DNA of 64,000 nt from Acanthosepion lycidas (Eukaryota; Mollusca; Cephalopoda; Sepiida; Sepiidae), in the NCBI GenBank assembly GCA_963932145.1, contig OZ010578.1, positions 37,495,225-37,559,224 of the forward strand. Direction: 5' to 3'. Position 1 is the stretch's first letter. Each line of letters starts with the position of its first letter. Positions 32,573 to 44,602 of the stretch are shown in pieces. Both the position numbers and the translations under genes were made by a program. The notes below the pieces were generated by a model. The model ran no database searches. It was not told where the DNA came from and saw nothing but the letters and a program-made list of their open reading frames with translations.

Positions 32573-33169
32573 CTATCACTTCATTATGGTACCTAGATTT
32601 TTTTTAATTTAACTATAGTACTAGACTGGCATCGAGATCTCATCAATTTACAGTTGAGCTGTAAGTTCTATGCTAACAGTTTCTTTTCTTGAACTTCTCA
32701 CTCATGGAATTCCCTTCCGGCTCCATGCTTTTCAGCCAACTTTAATCTGCAAAAATTTAAATGCAATGTCAATCACTATCTACTGTCCTGCTCATTATAA
32801 ATATTTATATTCCTAATTCTTCCACACCCACTAACCCTTTGTGTCATAACTGCCTTTCATGAGGTGAAACTGATTTAAAAAAAATAAAAAATAAAAAATA
32901 AAAGTTGGTATGCAATTTTCTGAAGTTGTTTGATGACATCACTGTATTCCAGAACAAAGACTAAATTTGGTTGTTAGAAGTTAACTTTCATAGAAAGGAG
33001 AAAGGTCAGAGTCCAGTGAGTAAGTATTGCTAAATATTCATTACTGAGATAAATCTGTGCATGTGAGGATTTTCAGGATGAGCATTTTGTTTCCACAGTG
33101 CGTTAATGTCTTGTGTACCAAACTGCTTTCAGATGTGCTTTTGATTCCAAACTTCCTTATTAAAACTAA

Positions 33170-33560
33170 GAAATATCATATATCAACGACCTTCCTGATG
33201 TCATCAGTTTCCAACTCGATATTTATGCTGGAGACAACTATTTACTCGTCTTAATAGTAAGTTCAATAAAGCAGATAAAGTAAAACTAACAGCTGATCTA
33301 AAAAAAAAAAAAATAACCTCCAATCAATTGTTAACTGGGGCAAGAAATGACTTGTTGATATTAACATTTCCAGAAAAGAACTACTATCTTTTAATCATCA
33401 TAGAGAACCCTTTTTGCCTTCTATCAGCATGGAGAGCAACTCATTGCACCTTCTTGGTTTTGCATTTTCCACTGACATGAAGTATAGTGATTATATTGAA
33501 TCGACTGCTAAGTCTGTTGCTAGGGAATTTGGTACAGAGTGCCATGCCAGACCATTTTTC
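33170..33560 (+). pseudogene. LINE family B RT fragment
   Basis: Matches the 39995-40400 copy: TATCAACGACCTTCCTGATG, an active-site block reading YAGDN instead of YADDT, TTAACTGGGGCAAGAAATGA, and a CTTCTTGGTTTTGCATTTTC block. Ends abruptly near 33560. A poly(A) (33300-33312) interrupts the frame. Confidence 0.65.
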
Positions 33561-35699
33561 TCATCAGAATCATTACTAGATTCATTGTTATTTGAGTTTA
33601 GAGACAGACTTTGTTTGGATATATATTGGTGTATATTCTATTTCCTCAGGCATCTTCATGGTCATGGTTGAATTTGGTGTAGTCAAGGTGTTTCTATGAG
33701 ACTACAGTATTTCTTCTGCTTTGGCTTTGAGTGTATGGTGTTATTGTGAGCTTTTGCTTTACTTCACATACTAACACCTCAAAAACTATTAAAAAGCATT
33801 TAATATTAATTGTACAAAGATAGAATGCATAGTTTGTGTAAGAAAAACAAGCTGACAATACCACAGACTCCAGATAGGGTGCCTCTTGTATGATGAAAGG
33901 AAATTATTTCCCCCCCCCCCCTACTTCACTTTCCTGGGCTTGAGTGGTGATTGCCACCAGATGGGTTGTGTTCTCTTGGGAAGTCACAACCAATTAGCAC
34001 AGGTGGCACTATTGATGCATTTGAATAGCAGTAGTTCTGCTGACTAATTTGCAGGTCTTGTAGTATATATGGAAGTTGACATAATCATAGTTGACAGGAG
34101 AGCAAGAAGCTAGAAGAGAGTTCTACAAGCGAGAAGTGTGAGAGAAGAAACTGTTAGCATTGATGTTATGGTTTACATTTACCAATTTCAAGAGTAAAAC
34201 TATTATATTGTCAGCACTGCTTCCAACTGAAAAATTCAGATATCACAGCTGAATGGTAATCTTGTTGTAGAAGAAAAATGAAAAGAGCAAGAGACTTTGG
34301 ACAAAGTTTGTCTGGTGTGGTGGTTATTCACTAGTTCATACCTTTGGGCCTGAGTGGGGCTTACTAACTAAACTGGCCACTTGGAAAAAACATGACTGAT
34401 TAGCACTGGTAGTAATACTGACACATTTGAATAGCAGGACATTACTTCTGTATTGACTTTGATACTGTAAAAAAAAAATAAAAAAATAAAGCAAACTGTC
34501 ATAAAGTCACAGAGCCGCACATCCAAATAATTGCGAATCCATTTCTTTGCCTCCCCACTTGTTCATTGCTACTGATTTTATAAGCATTTGAAGACAGGTA
34601 TGCTAATCCATAGGCAACACATCTGGTTTTCTGTTATAAATGGCGGAATTAATTTTCTTTGTATCATAGAGCCAATGGCATTGGCACGTGCATGCCCTCA
34701 AGCTTTTTGAAAGTAAATAGATTTCTTAAGCACAGATATAGATCTAAGAATACAGAGTTTATAAAGTATGGAGCCTAGTTACAGTTCTAACTCAATGAAA
34801 CAAAAACAAGGAATGATAATTGGATTTCAGATTTTATCAAAATTTGTGCAATTAATATGCATTCTAAACCTTGTTTATGTAACTTCTCCAAGAGGCTAAG
34901 AATTTTGGCTTACCTAGAAATTGTAGATGTTTAGTGGGTTTAAAAACACTTCAAACCTTGCTGGATTATTATCACTGAATCTTACAGGACAAAATTCATA
35001 ATGAATTAGGAAAAAGGTAGATGTAAATCTAGTTTTACATTAAAAGTAGACATAGACCAAGTCTATGAGTATCCATTTGTAGGTCTTACTCTTCTGTAGG
35101 AGATGCAATCAGTGTATTCTAAGTCATACTGACAGAGCATAGAGATTTGGGAGAGAGCAAAACTGTTTGGCTTGATCAAGAATCAAGCAAGACTGATGAA
35201 CTAAAAATAGGCACTGCTTGAAGAAATGTCTCTAAAAAAGCAAAAACCAACCAGGAGAGAACTTCTGATCAGATAAAACAATGGTTGTCACAAAATTCTC
35301 CAAATACTCTTAGCATAAAAATAACTGTTCAGCTTCATGCCTGACTGAATGGCCCCAAAACTCTTTCAGTTTTTTTTTGGGGGGGGGGCTGGAGGGGGCT
35401 TAAGAACATATTTAACAATAGGTTCCATTATCTTCTGCCACCTTTCAAGCATCTTTATAATTTCATCTTTCCAGAATTTTTGATCTTTGTCAACAAAGAA
35501 CAGCTCTAGCTGCTTTTTGCAATCTTCTAGAAAAGTTTATTTTTTTCCATTAAGTGAATTCTATTAAAACTAGAGGAATTAATAATTCAAAATTGCAATG
35601 TCTGCTGAAGACAGAGGATGAGTAAAAATTTACCAGTCAAACTGGGACAGTTTTAGCCTTGTCACCAAAGAAACACGCAGTCAAGAATTAGCCTGATAG
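33561..35699. other. Mostly unrecognised; LINE scrap and diverged direct repeat
   Basis: 34085-34195 is a minus-strand scrap of LINE family B. 33935-34040 and 34345-34450 are diverged direct copies (CCTGAGTGG ... TGACTGATTAGCACTGG ... CATTTGAATAGCAG). Otherwise no recognised feature. Confidence 0.4.
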
Positions 35700-35701
35700 T
35701 A

Positions 35702-35777
35702 TTAGGTTGGTGCAAAAATAATGTCGTTTTCTCACATAGTAACATATGTGAGAAAACGACATTATTTTTGCACCAAC
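35702..35777. mobile_element. Mariner hairpin MITE, copy 4 (3' end clipped)
   Basis: Subfamily 1 core. The left end is standard; the right end stops at GCACCAAC and lacks the last bases and a clean TA, so it has lost a few bases. Confidence 0.9.
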
Positions 35778-36814
35778 TAGGGACCTCCACTAATTTACTG
35801 AAAAAACAGTATAGCATGATGAAAAAAGGCTCCAAACTTAATAAGTTTTATCATCAAAATGTTTGTTATTATTAAGAGGAAAGATCAAAGTATTTTTTTA
35901 AATATTTTATTAAATTTTTTAATCCTTTCTAGCCTGTTTGAAATTTAGGTTAAAAATCTTGTTCTTTTTGTGTCAGTGGTGAGCAAAATTTTTACTATTG
36001 GTGTTTTCACACCTTTTTTCCAGTGAAAAAAAAACAAAAAAAAACACATTGATTTGGAAATTCACAAATTAATGAAATTATTTTTGATTTTTTTTTTTTT
36101 TTTTTTTTTTAGAAAATCTTTAAAAATTTTTTTCATGAAATTGAAAAATTAAATTTTAATTGCAAAATTTTAAAATTCTCCATTACTTCAATTACATTAG
36201 GTGATATTGTTATTAAGAGAAAACTATATTTACTAATAAAAAATTGAAAAGTTTAATACAATTCATCACACACCAAGATTTTTTAAATAATTTTGTTATG
36301 TATATAAAATATTATGTAACACGCCTGTTTTTGAAAGTATGATTGACCATACATGACTACTTTCTAAAAATAAGAGAGAGATGACTATAGTAAATTTAAA
36401 GTCAACATTCCTAAAATTAATTTACAGAGAATATTTTCCAACATTTTTAAGATTACTAAGTACTTAAAAATTATATAAAAAAACAAAGCACATCATTTTG
36501 TTAAATTATGTTTTACAGATAAAGTCCTTGTAAAACAACAATCAATATGTCATCACATCATTAAACACATAAATATGGCTACTGTCAATTAAAAACACTC
36601 CTACATTTTGCTTAAAAACTCATTTCTGCAATATTGTAAACTTAAAGTAAATAATATTTGTTTTGAATCAGATTAATCATATTTAATTAATCAGTTAATA
36701 TTTTTCAAAAAAAAAAAAAAAAAAGTATATTTTATTTTTGGAAGATTTTTTTAATGAAGAGAATTACATTGCAATGGAAGATGACTAAAAAAAGGTGCTA
36801 ACCAGGTACTTTAG

Positions 36815-36847
<33 letters not shown>

Positions 36848-36904
36848 TTCCAATAAATATAATTTCCGTTTGAAATGCACCATAGTATTTTGCTTACTGG
36901 AAAT
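35778..36904. other. Very AT-rich DNA
   Basis: Long A and T runs (36090-36110, 36706-36723, 36820-36845); no coding signal. Confidence 0.5.
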
Positions 36905-36905
36905 A

Positions 36906-36985
36906 TTAGGTTGGTGCAAAAATAATGTCGTTTTCACACATAGTAACATATGTGGGAAAACGACATTATTTTTGCACCAACCTAA
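36906..36985. mobile_element. Mariner hairpin MITE, copy 5 (80 bp)
   Basis: Subfamily 1, 80 bp like copy 1. TA flanks at 36904-36905 and 36986-36987. Confidence 0.95.
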
Positions 36986-37715
36986 TAGTACATTTAATCC
37001 TTCTTTAGTCTTCAATTAAAGCTAAAAATAAAAGCTTCAAGAAAACATTTCATTTTTAAAAATTCATTTTAAATTTTAGCTATCACAAATTAGTGAAGGT
37101 CCCTATTCTGAATTCTGGGTGTCAACTGCTATCTTCTGATCGTCTAATTAGGAATGGTACTTGTTTGATTCTCTATAATATTGTCATAGTAGATTATGAA
37201 ATTTTACTTTTGGTATAGTTAGGGTTCGTTTTGCTTGCTGTGTTATCTTTTTTATTCCATCTTGTTATAAAGAATTCACTTTCCAATGCTTATTAAAAAA
37301 AAAAAAAAAAAAAATTTTATCAAATTATACACTAGTTCGATTCTTCGTTTAATTTTTGTGGAAGTTACACATCAAAGCAACTAACATAACCAAATTGGTA
37401 CAAATGATTTTCACTATATAGTTTGTATATTTTGTATCCAATATAATGATAAAATAAATAACAAATAGCAAACTTTTATCTATCTAACATGTTTTACTTT
37501 TTCTTTATCTTATTCTATTGGATTCTGATCTATATTTGATTGAAACTCACAATGTATAATCATACATAGGAACAATGTCCGAGATGTTCTTTTCATTACT
37601 TACATGAAAGTCAAACATACATCAAAACATCTAATATCAATCTAGTGCAGTTGATTTTCTATACATATGGACATTTTCTGCTGAACAGCTATTTCCTGCA
37701 TATGTTGTTTATTCT
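36986..37715. other. No recognised feature
   Basis: AT-rich with a poly(A) near 37294. Nothing recognised. Confidence 0.45.
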
Positions 37716-38060
37716 CTTTCGAACCTCGTAGACTGGCACTACATAATCACAAAGAACTGTACCAGATAATCAGAAGCTCTAGCACTTAAGGAGTTTCAAC
37801 AGTGGCAATAACTAAAATGAATGGTACATGTAACTCGAAGAGAAAATAATGACATATTCAAGATGTCGACATTCCACATTACTTCAAAGAAAAGTTCAGG
37901 AAGGAAGTCTCCCATCAATACTAGAAAGAGCAATAACAGTTGACTTGAGAAACTTATTTTCCTGAAAAATTGTTTGAGAAAGATTTTATAAATTTCAACA
38001 GAAAGTTGCACTGGCTGCTCAGCCAATAAATGCCAAATGTTTCCTTATGAGGAAACAGCT
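37716..38060 (+). pseudogene. LINE family A C-terminal end
   Basis: The cleanest family A copy: CACAAAGAACTGTACCAGAT, TGGTACATGTAACTCGAAGA, GAAAATAATGAC, ACATTCCACATTACTTC and a CTTGAGAAACTTATTTTCCT end. In translation it shows KELYQI and RRENND-type blocks with stops. Only the end of the polyprotein is present. Confidence 0.6.
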
Positions 38061-38727
38061 AAAATTTCCATCACTATTTTCAAGTAACGTCTTGATTTGA
38101 TAGAATCTGTTGAAAGTGTGAAAATTTGGCCTCGTAAAAATATTCAACTCGTACAAAAAGAGAAAGTAAAAATAGAGAAAGTGTAAATACAAAATTTTGT
38201 AATCCAGAAATTGTTAAGCTGATTTATAAATTTTTATTTTCTTTGTTTTTGTCCATTTTCTTTTTCTGGAGACGGTTTTTGTACAACAGAAAATAGACGA
38301 GACGCAGGAAGATTTTTTTACAGACCAACTCAGACTGTGACATCCGGCTGCCACTTGTGCTATCAAAACAGTCTGCTTAGACAGCCGACTTGATATGTTG
38401 TCCTTTTATTTATACCTCATGTACAGACATTACAGTAGACAGAGAAGTATATGAATATTTAACAGAAGAATGCTCAACTCCATTTGAAAATGAGTTACTT
38501 GATATTAAGAGTATACAATTTCTATTAATTTAATAATTACATATGCTTAAAATTGAAACTACAGGTTTATAAGTTGATATACATTTTAAATGCAATGTAA
38601 TTTTTATCTTTCATCATAAGTTATAAGTTAATTAGATTTTAATTTGCTATCCACTGAGTAGAGGCATCATATTTTAATAATATTCAATAGAGAGATTTTA
38701 TTTTTTTGTCTGATTTGCTTTTTTTTT
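38061..38727. other. No recognised feature
   Basis: Contains a less AT-rich patch around 38280-38400 (GACGAGACGCAGG, CATCCGGCTGCC). I cannot assign it. Confidence 0.4.
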
Positions 38728-38975
38728 CTTTTTTTTTTTACAGTTTATCAACCCTTTGTGGGTTATTTAAAGCTGAAAAATATTTTGGATTGCAAGAATT
38801 TTTTTTTCTGAGTGAATATTACATTAATATATATATTTTTTTTTTTTTTTTTTTAGAAAACAGTGATTTTACCAGATGTAAGTCATACTATTTAACCCAT
38901 AGCTGGGGAAAGAAAAGAATTCATATCTTTCCCAAGGGTATTTGAACATAAGTGAATGTAAGAAACCCAACTGGT
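38728..38975 (-). repeat. tRNA-derived SINE (type 2), 3' part
   Basis: AACCCTTTGTGGGTTATTTAAAG-type end, ATATTTTGGATTGCAAGAAT, ACCCATAGCTGGGG and TTCATATCTTTCCCAAGGGT. A T-rich expansion interrupts it near 38830. Confidence 0.65.
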
Positions 38976-39066
38976 TAGTTTGTTTGAAACTGATTAATAA
39001 ACTATGTTCTAATAATATGTCTTTTATACTTTGAATCTGTATATTTACAAATTTTTAAAGTTTAAC

Positions 39067-39105
<39 letters not shown>

Positions 39106-39254
39106 ATAAAATATATCAATTTAACAACTATTACACTTAAATCAAAACCTATCATGTTTCAATAAAGTTAACTTAAAATTGTTGTGACCAAGTAATTGGT
39201 TAAGAAATAACAAAACAAGAAGTTGCAGATAAATAGTGTATTGAACAGTAAATA

Positions 39255-39348
39255 TTAGGTTGGTGCAAAAATAATGACGTAATGTCGTTTTTTGACGTGT
39301 AACGTCAAAAAACGACATTATTACGTCATTATTTTTGCACCAACCTAA
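39255..39348. mobile_element. Mariner hairpin MITE, copy 6 (94 bp)
   Basis: Subfamily 2. TA flanks at 39253-39254 and 39349-39350. The arms are near-perfect, with a tiny GTA loop. Confidence 0.95.
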
Positions 39349-39702
39349 TACAATAGAAGAGTGTAAAATTACTTGGGAGTGTGTATCAGTTGACTAACAT
39401 TCAGTCTATATCACTGTTTTCCCCGAGACTTACTTTTCTTACTATTTATAGTAAGTGGAAGAGTCCACAATAGACTCATTAGAGGGAAGACACCACAATA
39501 AAAAAAAACAAAAAACACTCTTAATGCCATCTCACAATAAAAGATGAACAAACTTTTTAACCAACAAATACTTTTGTTTGCTTTTAGCTATTAAAAAAAA
39601 TAAAATGATTTAGTCTCCAACTGACTACAACCATTCATGAGAATGAACTATGTAGGCCATTTTTGCTTTTCTGTGAATCTAAAAATAGATGTTTGGTATT
39701 CA

Positions 39703-40078
39703 TTGATGATCTTCAATTTCTCTCCTTCAAAATGGTTTGGGTATTGATCATACTAAGCACGTGTTTTCCCCACATCCTATCTATCATTCTTAATCACAGC
39801 TCAGAAAAGAATCAGAATTGCTGCTGTTATTATTATTATTATCATTATTATTATTATTATTATAGTACTTTTCTTTTTCATGGAGTCAGTTTTTTTCCTT
39901 TTCTGGTTTGTTAAATATCTTGAATTGTTTTCCCTGGTGAAAATGAGGAAGATGACAAATACTGCAAAGAATTACAGAAATAAAACCATTTAGCATATTA
40001 TATATCATCAACGACTTTCCCAAAGACATCAATTTCCAACTTGATATTTATGCTGAAGACACCTTTTTACTCTTGTCT
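39703..40078 (+). repeat. Long repeat, plus copy of an inverted pair
   Basis: Nearly the same sequence as 61860-62203 on the minus strand, through CAAAATGGTTTGGGTATTGA, AGCACGTGTTTTCCCCACAT, CAGAATTGCTGCTG and the start of LINE family B RT. The difference is an expanded (TTA)n at 39826-39864 here. Confidence 0.85.
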
Positions 40079-40855
40079 TAATAGTAAGTTCAATAAGGCG
40101 AACAAAGTAAAAGTAGCAGCTGATCTCAAAAATGACCTCCATCAGTTGTTAACTGGGGCAAAAAATGACTTGTTAATTTTTACACCTCCAAAACAAAACT
40201 TCTCTGTTTTAATCATCATAATGAACTCTTTTTGCCTTCTATCAGCATGGCTAGTATTAACCTTCAGGAGAGAAACTCATTGTGACTTCTTGGTTTCACA
40301 TTTTCCACTGCCATAAAGTAGAGTGATTATACAAGATCAAATGCTAGGTTTGCTGCTAAGAAAGTTGGTTCACAGTGTCATGCTAGACAATTTTTCTCAT
40401 CAGAATCCATCTTGCATATTTATAAATCTACCATTCATCTGTTCATGGAATATAGCTGCCATATCAAATCTAGTTCTCTTGCTACTGTGAGATTCTTGAA
40501 AAAAATCCAAAGAAGATTCTGTAGCATTATCGGTCCTGACATCTCAACTTCAGTTACTTTCTCACTGCTGTGACATGGCTTCCCTCTATCCTTTCTATAA
40601 ATATTTTTATGGCAATTGTTCTAATGAGCTCTATTCCTTGGTACGTCACTCACATGAATTTAAGTACTAGATTGGCAATTAGGTCACATTGTTTTACTGT
40701 TGAAATAGCTAGATGTAAGCATAAATTCTATTCTAATAGGTTCTTTTCTTGCACTTCTTGCCTGTGGAACTCTCTTCCAGTTTCTTTCTTCCATGTCACA
40801 TATGATGTTTAAATTCAATGTCAATGACAATCATCTTTCTTCATGACTACTGTTC
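39995..40855 (+). pseudogene. LINE family B copy, RT to C-terminus
   Basis: RT begins with ATCATCAACGACTTTCCC; the active site reads YAEDT. VKVAADLKNDLHQLLTGAKN and PPKQNF follow, then after frameshifts the C-terminal blocks AIRSHCFTVEIARCKHKFY and SCLWNSLPVSFF (frame 40570-40812). No clear 3' UTR or poly(A); it ends near 40855. A truncated, frameshifted retrocopy. Confidence 0.7.
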
Positions 40856-41576
40856 TTTTATTTTCATTTCCCCTCACAAATTCCTTTTTGGAAATACATC
40901 AACAAAGAGTAAATGGTGATATCAGAAGTTATTCTGACCCAATCAATCTCAGCTGATCTAGACAATTCTAAAAAAAAAAAAAAAAAAAATAAAAAAATAA
41001 AAAATTTTTTTTCATTTACTACTGTACCCATGCCATCAAGTGATGGCAACTGTTAGAAAGTTTTAATATTGAGATGCAATGAAACAAAAGATTTTGAAAC
41101 ATTGTATTAAGATTCAATAAAACAGAGATCCAGAATTTACAAGTAAAATCGAGGACTAAATAAGGGAAATAACCGCTCAAAATTTTACTATCTTAAGTTG
41201 ATTTACCTCCCTTTCCACTCTAGATTATGACACGAAAGATATAAACAAATAAATAAATACACAACAGTAATTATTTATAGTGATGATGTTTGTAGGGAAT
41301 CAACATAATAGCAATGAGTTTATCTTTTTGTGTCCCATGGTGTGTTTTAATGATGTCAAGGACAATAATTTTTCTATTTTAAAGGAAAACCTTTCTCACT
41401 CTTTCAAATTTCTTTATTTCCTTAGGTTGAATTATAGTCAAAATATTTATTCTCTTTATATCAACCTCCTCCTTGGTTCACTGCAGGATTCAGCATTTCC
41501 CCTAAAGTCTGAAAAACATGTGGAGTAATCGGAACTTGTGACATAACCCCTAACAGGAAGAAGAGATTTGAATTCA
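40856..41576. other. No recognised feature
   Basis: AT-rich with a poly(A)-rich block 40972-41005. Nothing recognised. Confidence 0.4.
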
Positions 41577-41795
41577 GAACTGTCCTATTAGAATGAATGC
41601 CAATCAAAGTTAGACAGCTTAGTTTGCCTTACTGTTTTTCCACATAGTAGTGGTGTTGTGGGGAGAACAAATATCTTTCCCAAGGGAATTAATCCAAAGT
41701 GAACACAACAGCCTTAGCCAGAATTTGAACCCAGACTAAAAATTCCATTTTCCACTCTGAGATCCATTATGTCATCCACATATCTAAAATATTGA
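41577..41795 (-). repeat. tRNA-derived SINE (type 2)
   Basis: Decayed copy: ATCTTTCCCAAGGGAATTA, AGCCAGAATTTGAACCCAG (B-box end of the tRNA-like head on minus) and CATTATGTCATCCACATATC. Confidence 0.6.
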
Positions 41796-42360
41796 ACAGA
41801 TATAAAACAAATCCAGAACATACTATTAATAATGCTTTAAATTGAAATAAATGTTTACTGTTTATATGGTTAAGATTATTAAACAAAGAAAATCTGTGTC
41901 GGAAAAGAAATTTTAATGATGGGAATTGAAAATGAATGACAAAGGAACATTAGAAGTCACTTTTTTTGTAAAAAAACTGAAACCTCTCAAATGCTAAAGA
42001 ATTTCCGAAGTAGTCTCGTTAATGGAGAACTTGAAGATCCTCTTGAAAGTTAATTGCATAGATAATTGGGCATGTAATGACATTTCTATTGAAGTCTTTT
42101 ATTTACCACTTGTACATGCTTGGATACTTGATAAGATTGGATTTTACACAAAAGAAGAGAATATTTAATAAAATGAAAGGAAAATTTAATTTCAATATTA
42201 GTCTTAGCTAAAAAAAAAAAAAAAAAAAAAATATAATGAATGGTAAAAGAAACAAAACAAATCTCATTTAATTTCCACTATTCTTAAAATACTTTTGCCC
42301 ATGAAATACATAGAGTAAGAAAGAAAAAGAAAAGAACAAAAAGAGAGAAAAAGGAAAAAG

Positions 42361-42600
42361 ATTTTTTTTTTTTTTTTAATCATTTTACTCCCCACCATAA
42401 GCAAGATAATAAAACCATTATGACACAGAGGATTACGGAGAATGAAAGAAACCAAGAAACTCTTTGAGAAGAACAAGAATCAAAGAGACCAAAATTGCAA
42501 TTTTTGAAAGATTGTAGTTGACAGTTAAAGCAAGCAGCTGAAAGAGAGTTCCACAGGCAAGAAGTTCAAAAGAAGAAACTATTAGAATAGAACTTATGGT
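42361..42600 (-). repeat. LINE family B 3' end, left arm of a head-to-head pair
   Basis: Begins with poly(T) (42361-42377) and the family 3' UTR on minus, continuing into coding to ACTATTAGAATAGAACTTA. Confidence 0.75.
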
Positions 42601-42611
42601 AACATTTAGCA

Positions 42612-42886
42612 ATTTAACCTAAGTTCTATTCTAATAGCTTTTTCTCACACTCTTCTTCTCACCGTAGAACTTTCTTCAACCTTCTTGCTTTACTGTCAAC
42701 TATAATTGTCAAAAATTCAAATGCAATGTCAGTCAACAACTTTTGTCTCCTTGAATCTTGTTTGTTTTGTTACCCTTTCTCGTGAGCAGCATTTTCTTTC
42801 ACTCTCAGTAGCCTCTTTGCTTCTTAGTGGCTTTATTGCCTTGCTTAGAATAAAATGATTAACAAAAAAAAAAAAAAAAAAAAAAA
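42612..42886 (+). repeat. LINE family B 3' end, right arm of a head-to-head pair
   Basis: Begins TAAGTTCTATTCTAATAG, runs through the C-terminal bases and 3' UTR, ends in poly(A) (42862-42886). It mirrors the left arm. Confidence 0.75.
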
Positions 42887-43165
42887 TAGAATGAAAAAAA
42901 AGGTACTCCAGAGTTTAATAATTGAAAGAACAGAAATGAAGTCAAAGTCCGAATATTTCATGGAATTGATGACAACTGTTAAACTCACAAGCCCAGATAA
43001 CCCATATCTACAACAATCCACTTCCTCAAGGGAGATAACTCTAGGTATATTAAATACTACTTATTGAGTGGTTTCCCTTATTTATTTAAAAATAAAATAT
43101 TTATTGACTGATACAGGTTTGTTGTTATAAAACAGCAAAAAACTGAACATAACAGCAAAACTCAA

Positions 43166-43445
43166 TCAGTTATGTGCCATGGGTGATAGACGTTTAGGTG
43201 ATCATGTATCTTTCGATACTTGACTGACAAGGCAGATTTTTTTCCAGTAGGTTGCCATTTCTTTCTTTCTGTGGTAGACTAGTTGCCATCCAAGGCTATA
43301 GAACCTGGTCTGTCCTGCTATTTACCCATAGCTGGGGGGAGAAGAGGATTCATACCTTTCCCAAGAGTATTAACATGAATGTAATGAATTCAACTGGAAT
43401 TCAAATTCAGCTCTCCGATTCCTTAATCCAAGCTGCTATCTATAG
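43166..43445 (-). repeat. tRNA-derived SINE (type 1)
   Basis: Minus copy with 3' end AGTTATGTGCCATGGGTGAT, body ACCCATAGCTGGGGG and head end AATTCAAATTCAGCTCTCC, which corresponds to the B box. Confidence 0.8.
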
Positions 43446-44009
43446 TAAAACTATTTATTTTTTAATCCAGTCAGCTATTGTCCTGTAATTTGCTGTCATA
43501 AACATGGAGCTTTAAAACTAACCTAACCACTGATTATTATTCCAATGGCTGCTGCTGACTATAACGTTTTGATTTCTTTAAAATTCTCTCAGAATAAAGC
43601 ACTTTAATAACAGTGCGAGGTTTGCAATTATGTCTACCATGAAAAAAGTAGATAACTCTTGATACGTCAAATGATATTTCTCAAGTATTTCTCCTTATAA
43701 AGAATTATAATTTCTTTAAACACAAAGTGATTTTGCATCAAGGTTAATGGTCACCTTTAAGCAAATATTAATAAGGTGAACATCTTTGTTATACAATTGT
43801 TGCTTAAGTGAGTCTCTATTAACAAGACATCGCTCATACAATTCAAGATACCGCTAGTTCAATCCGCCGTTCTTGCTTTCCGAACACTTCAAAAACGTCA
43901 AATTCATCACTCCTTCTCACTGCTTTAACCCTCTTTTATCAGGCTAACACTGTAGTCTTTTGCCAAGTGGTTGGGACAAAAAACTTAAAACAAACAATAC
44001 CACCCACTC

Positions 44010-44335
44010 ATGCACTAACATCAGTATTTGTCTGTTGAGACGCTGCGGCAACTGACACATCCGGCTCTTTGCTATCGGTCATAACAGCCCAAGCGCGAGT
44101 CAAGATCTGGTCCAACATAGTGTCTATTCTGGATGATGCTCGGAGAAGTTGCTTGACTTGTTGCGGCAGTCCAGAAACAAATGCACACATCATCCATCAT
44201 TCAGGCAGTTGGCTGCCAACCAACAAAGCTAGCCGTTTCAACTCTGCTAAAAATTTGTCTATGGTTTCTCCTGGCCGCATTCTTGCTTTCCGAACACTTC
44301 CAAACGTCAAATCGGTCTCTCCTTCTCACTGCTTT
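44010..44335 (-). pseudogene. Gag fragment of a gypsy-type LTR element
   Basis: Reading leftward: LTFGSVRKARMRPGETIDKF, then LAELKRLALLVG, one TGA stop near 44205, then CAFVSGLPQQVKQLLRASSR, and a MLDQILTRAWAVMTD-type end. This is the conserved mid-capsid region of Ty3/gypsy gag ('FVSGLP ... QLLRASSR'). Nucleocapsid, protease and RT are absent. A short, near-intact remnant trapped between duplicated LTR pieces. Confidence 0.8.
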
Positions 44336-44372
44336 AACCCTCTTTTATCAGGCCAGCACCGCAGTCCACCAA

Positions 44373-44459
44373 CCAATCAGCATTCTTCGATTTTATTCTC
44401 AGTTACCCGGGTAAATAGCCTCCTCCAGTTCAACCAATCAGCACACGACTCGCTATTGG
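44373..44459 (-). promoter_or_regulatory. CCAAT-box cluster in the LTR
   Basis: CCAAT at 44373 and 44434 and ATTGG at 44455. The solo LTR has the same three boxes (57024, 57085, 57106) with identical spacings of 61 and 21 bp, suggesting promoter elements conserved between copies. Confidence 0.55.
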
Positions 44460-44602
44460 TCGAAGCATGCTAAGCTGTACAAAAACCCTTGTTACCGCAC
44501 ATACTGCTGGAATCGCTAGACTGGAGGATAATGCTATTTCCAAGGAGCAAACTTGCCGATGCCACGTGCCACATGTTGAGGTAAGACCCTTATTTTCCTA
44601 TG

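Larger units (their letters stand above)
31636..32890 (+). pseudogene. LINE family B copy, split by a 680-bp insertion
   Basis: 31636-31890 gives the CR1/jockey-like C-terminal block (CCACATATGGTCTGGTGTTC ... CTATAAATACTTTCATGGCA ... GTGAGCTCTTC). The frame resumes at about 32580 (TATGGTACCTAGA, ACTGGCATCGAGATCTCATC) and ends in the family 3' UTR with an A-rich tail (32876-32900). Between them lies a tandem dimer with a MITE at its junction. Stops and indels throughout. Confidence 0.7.
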
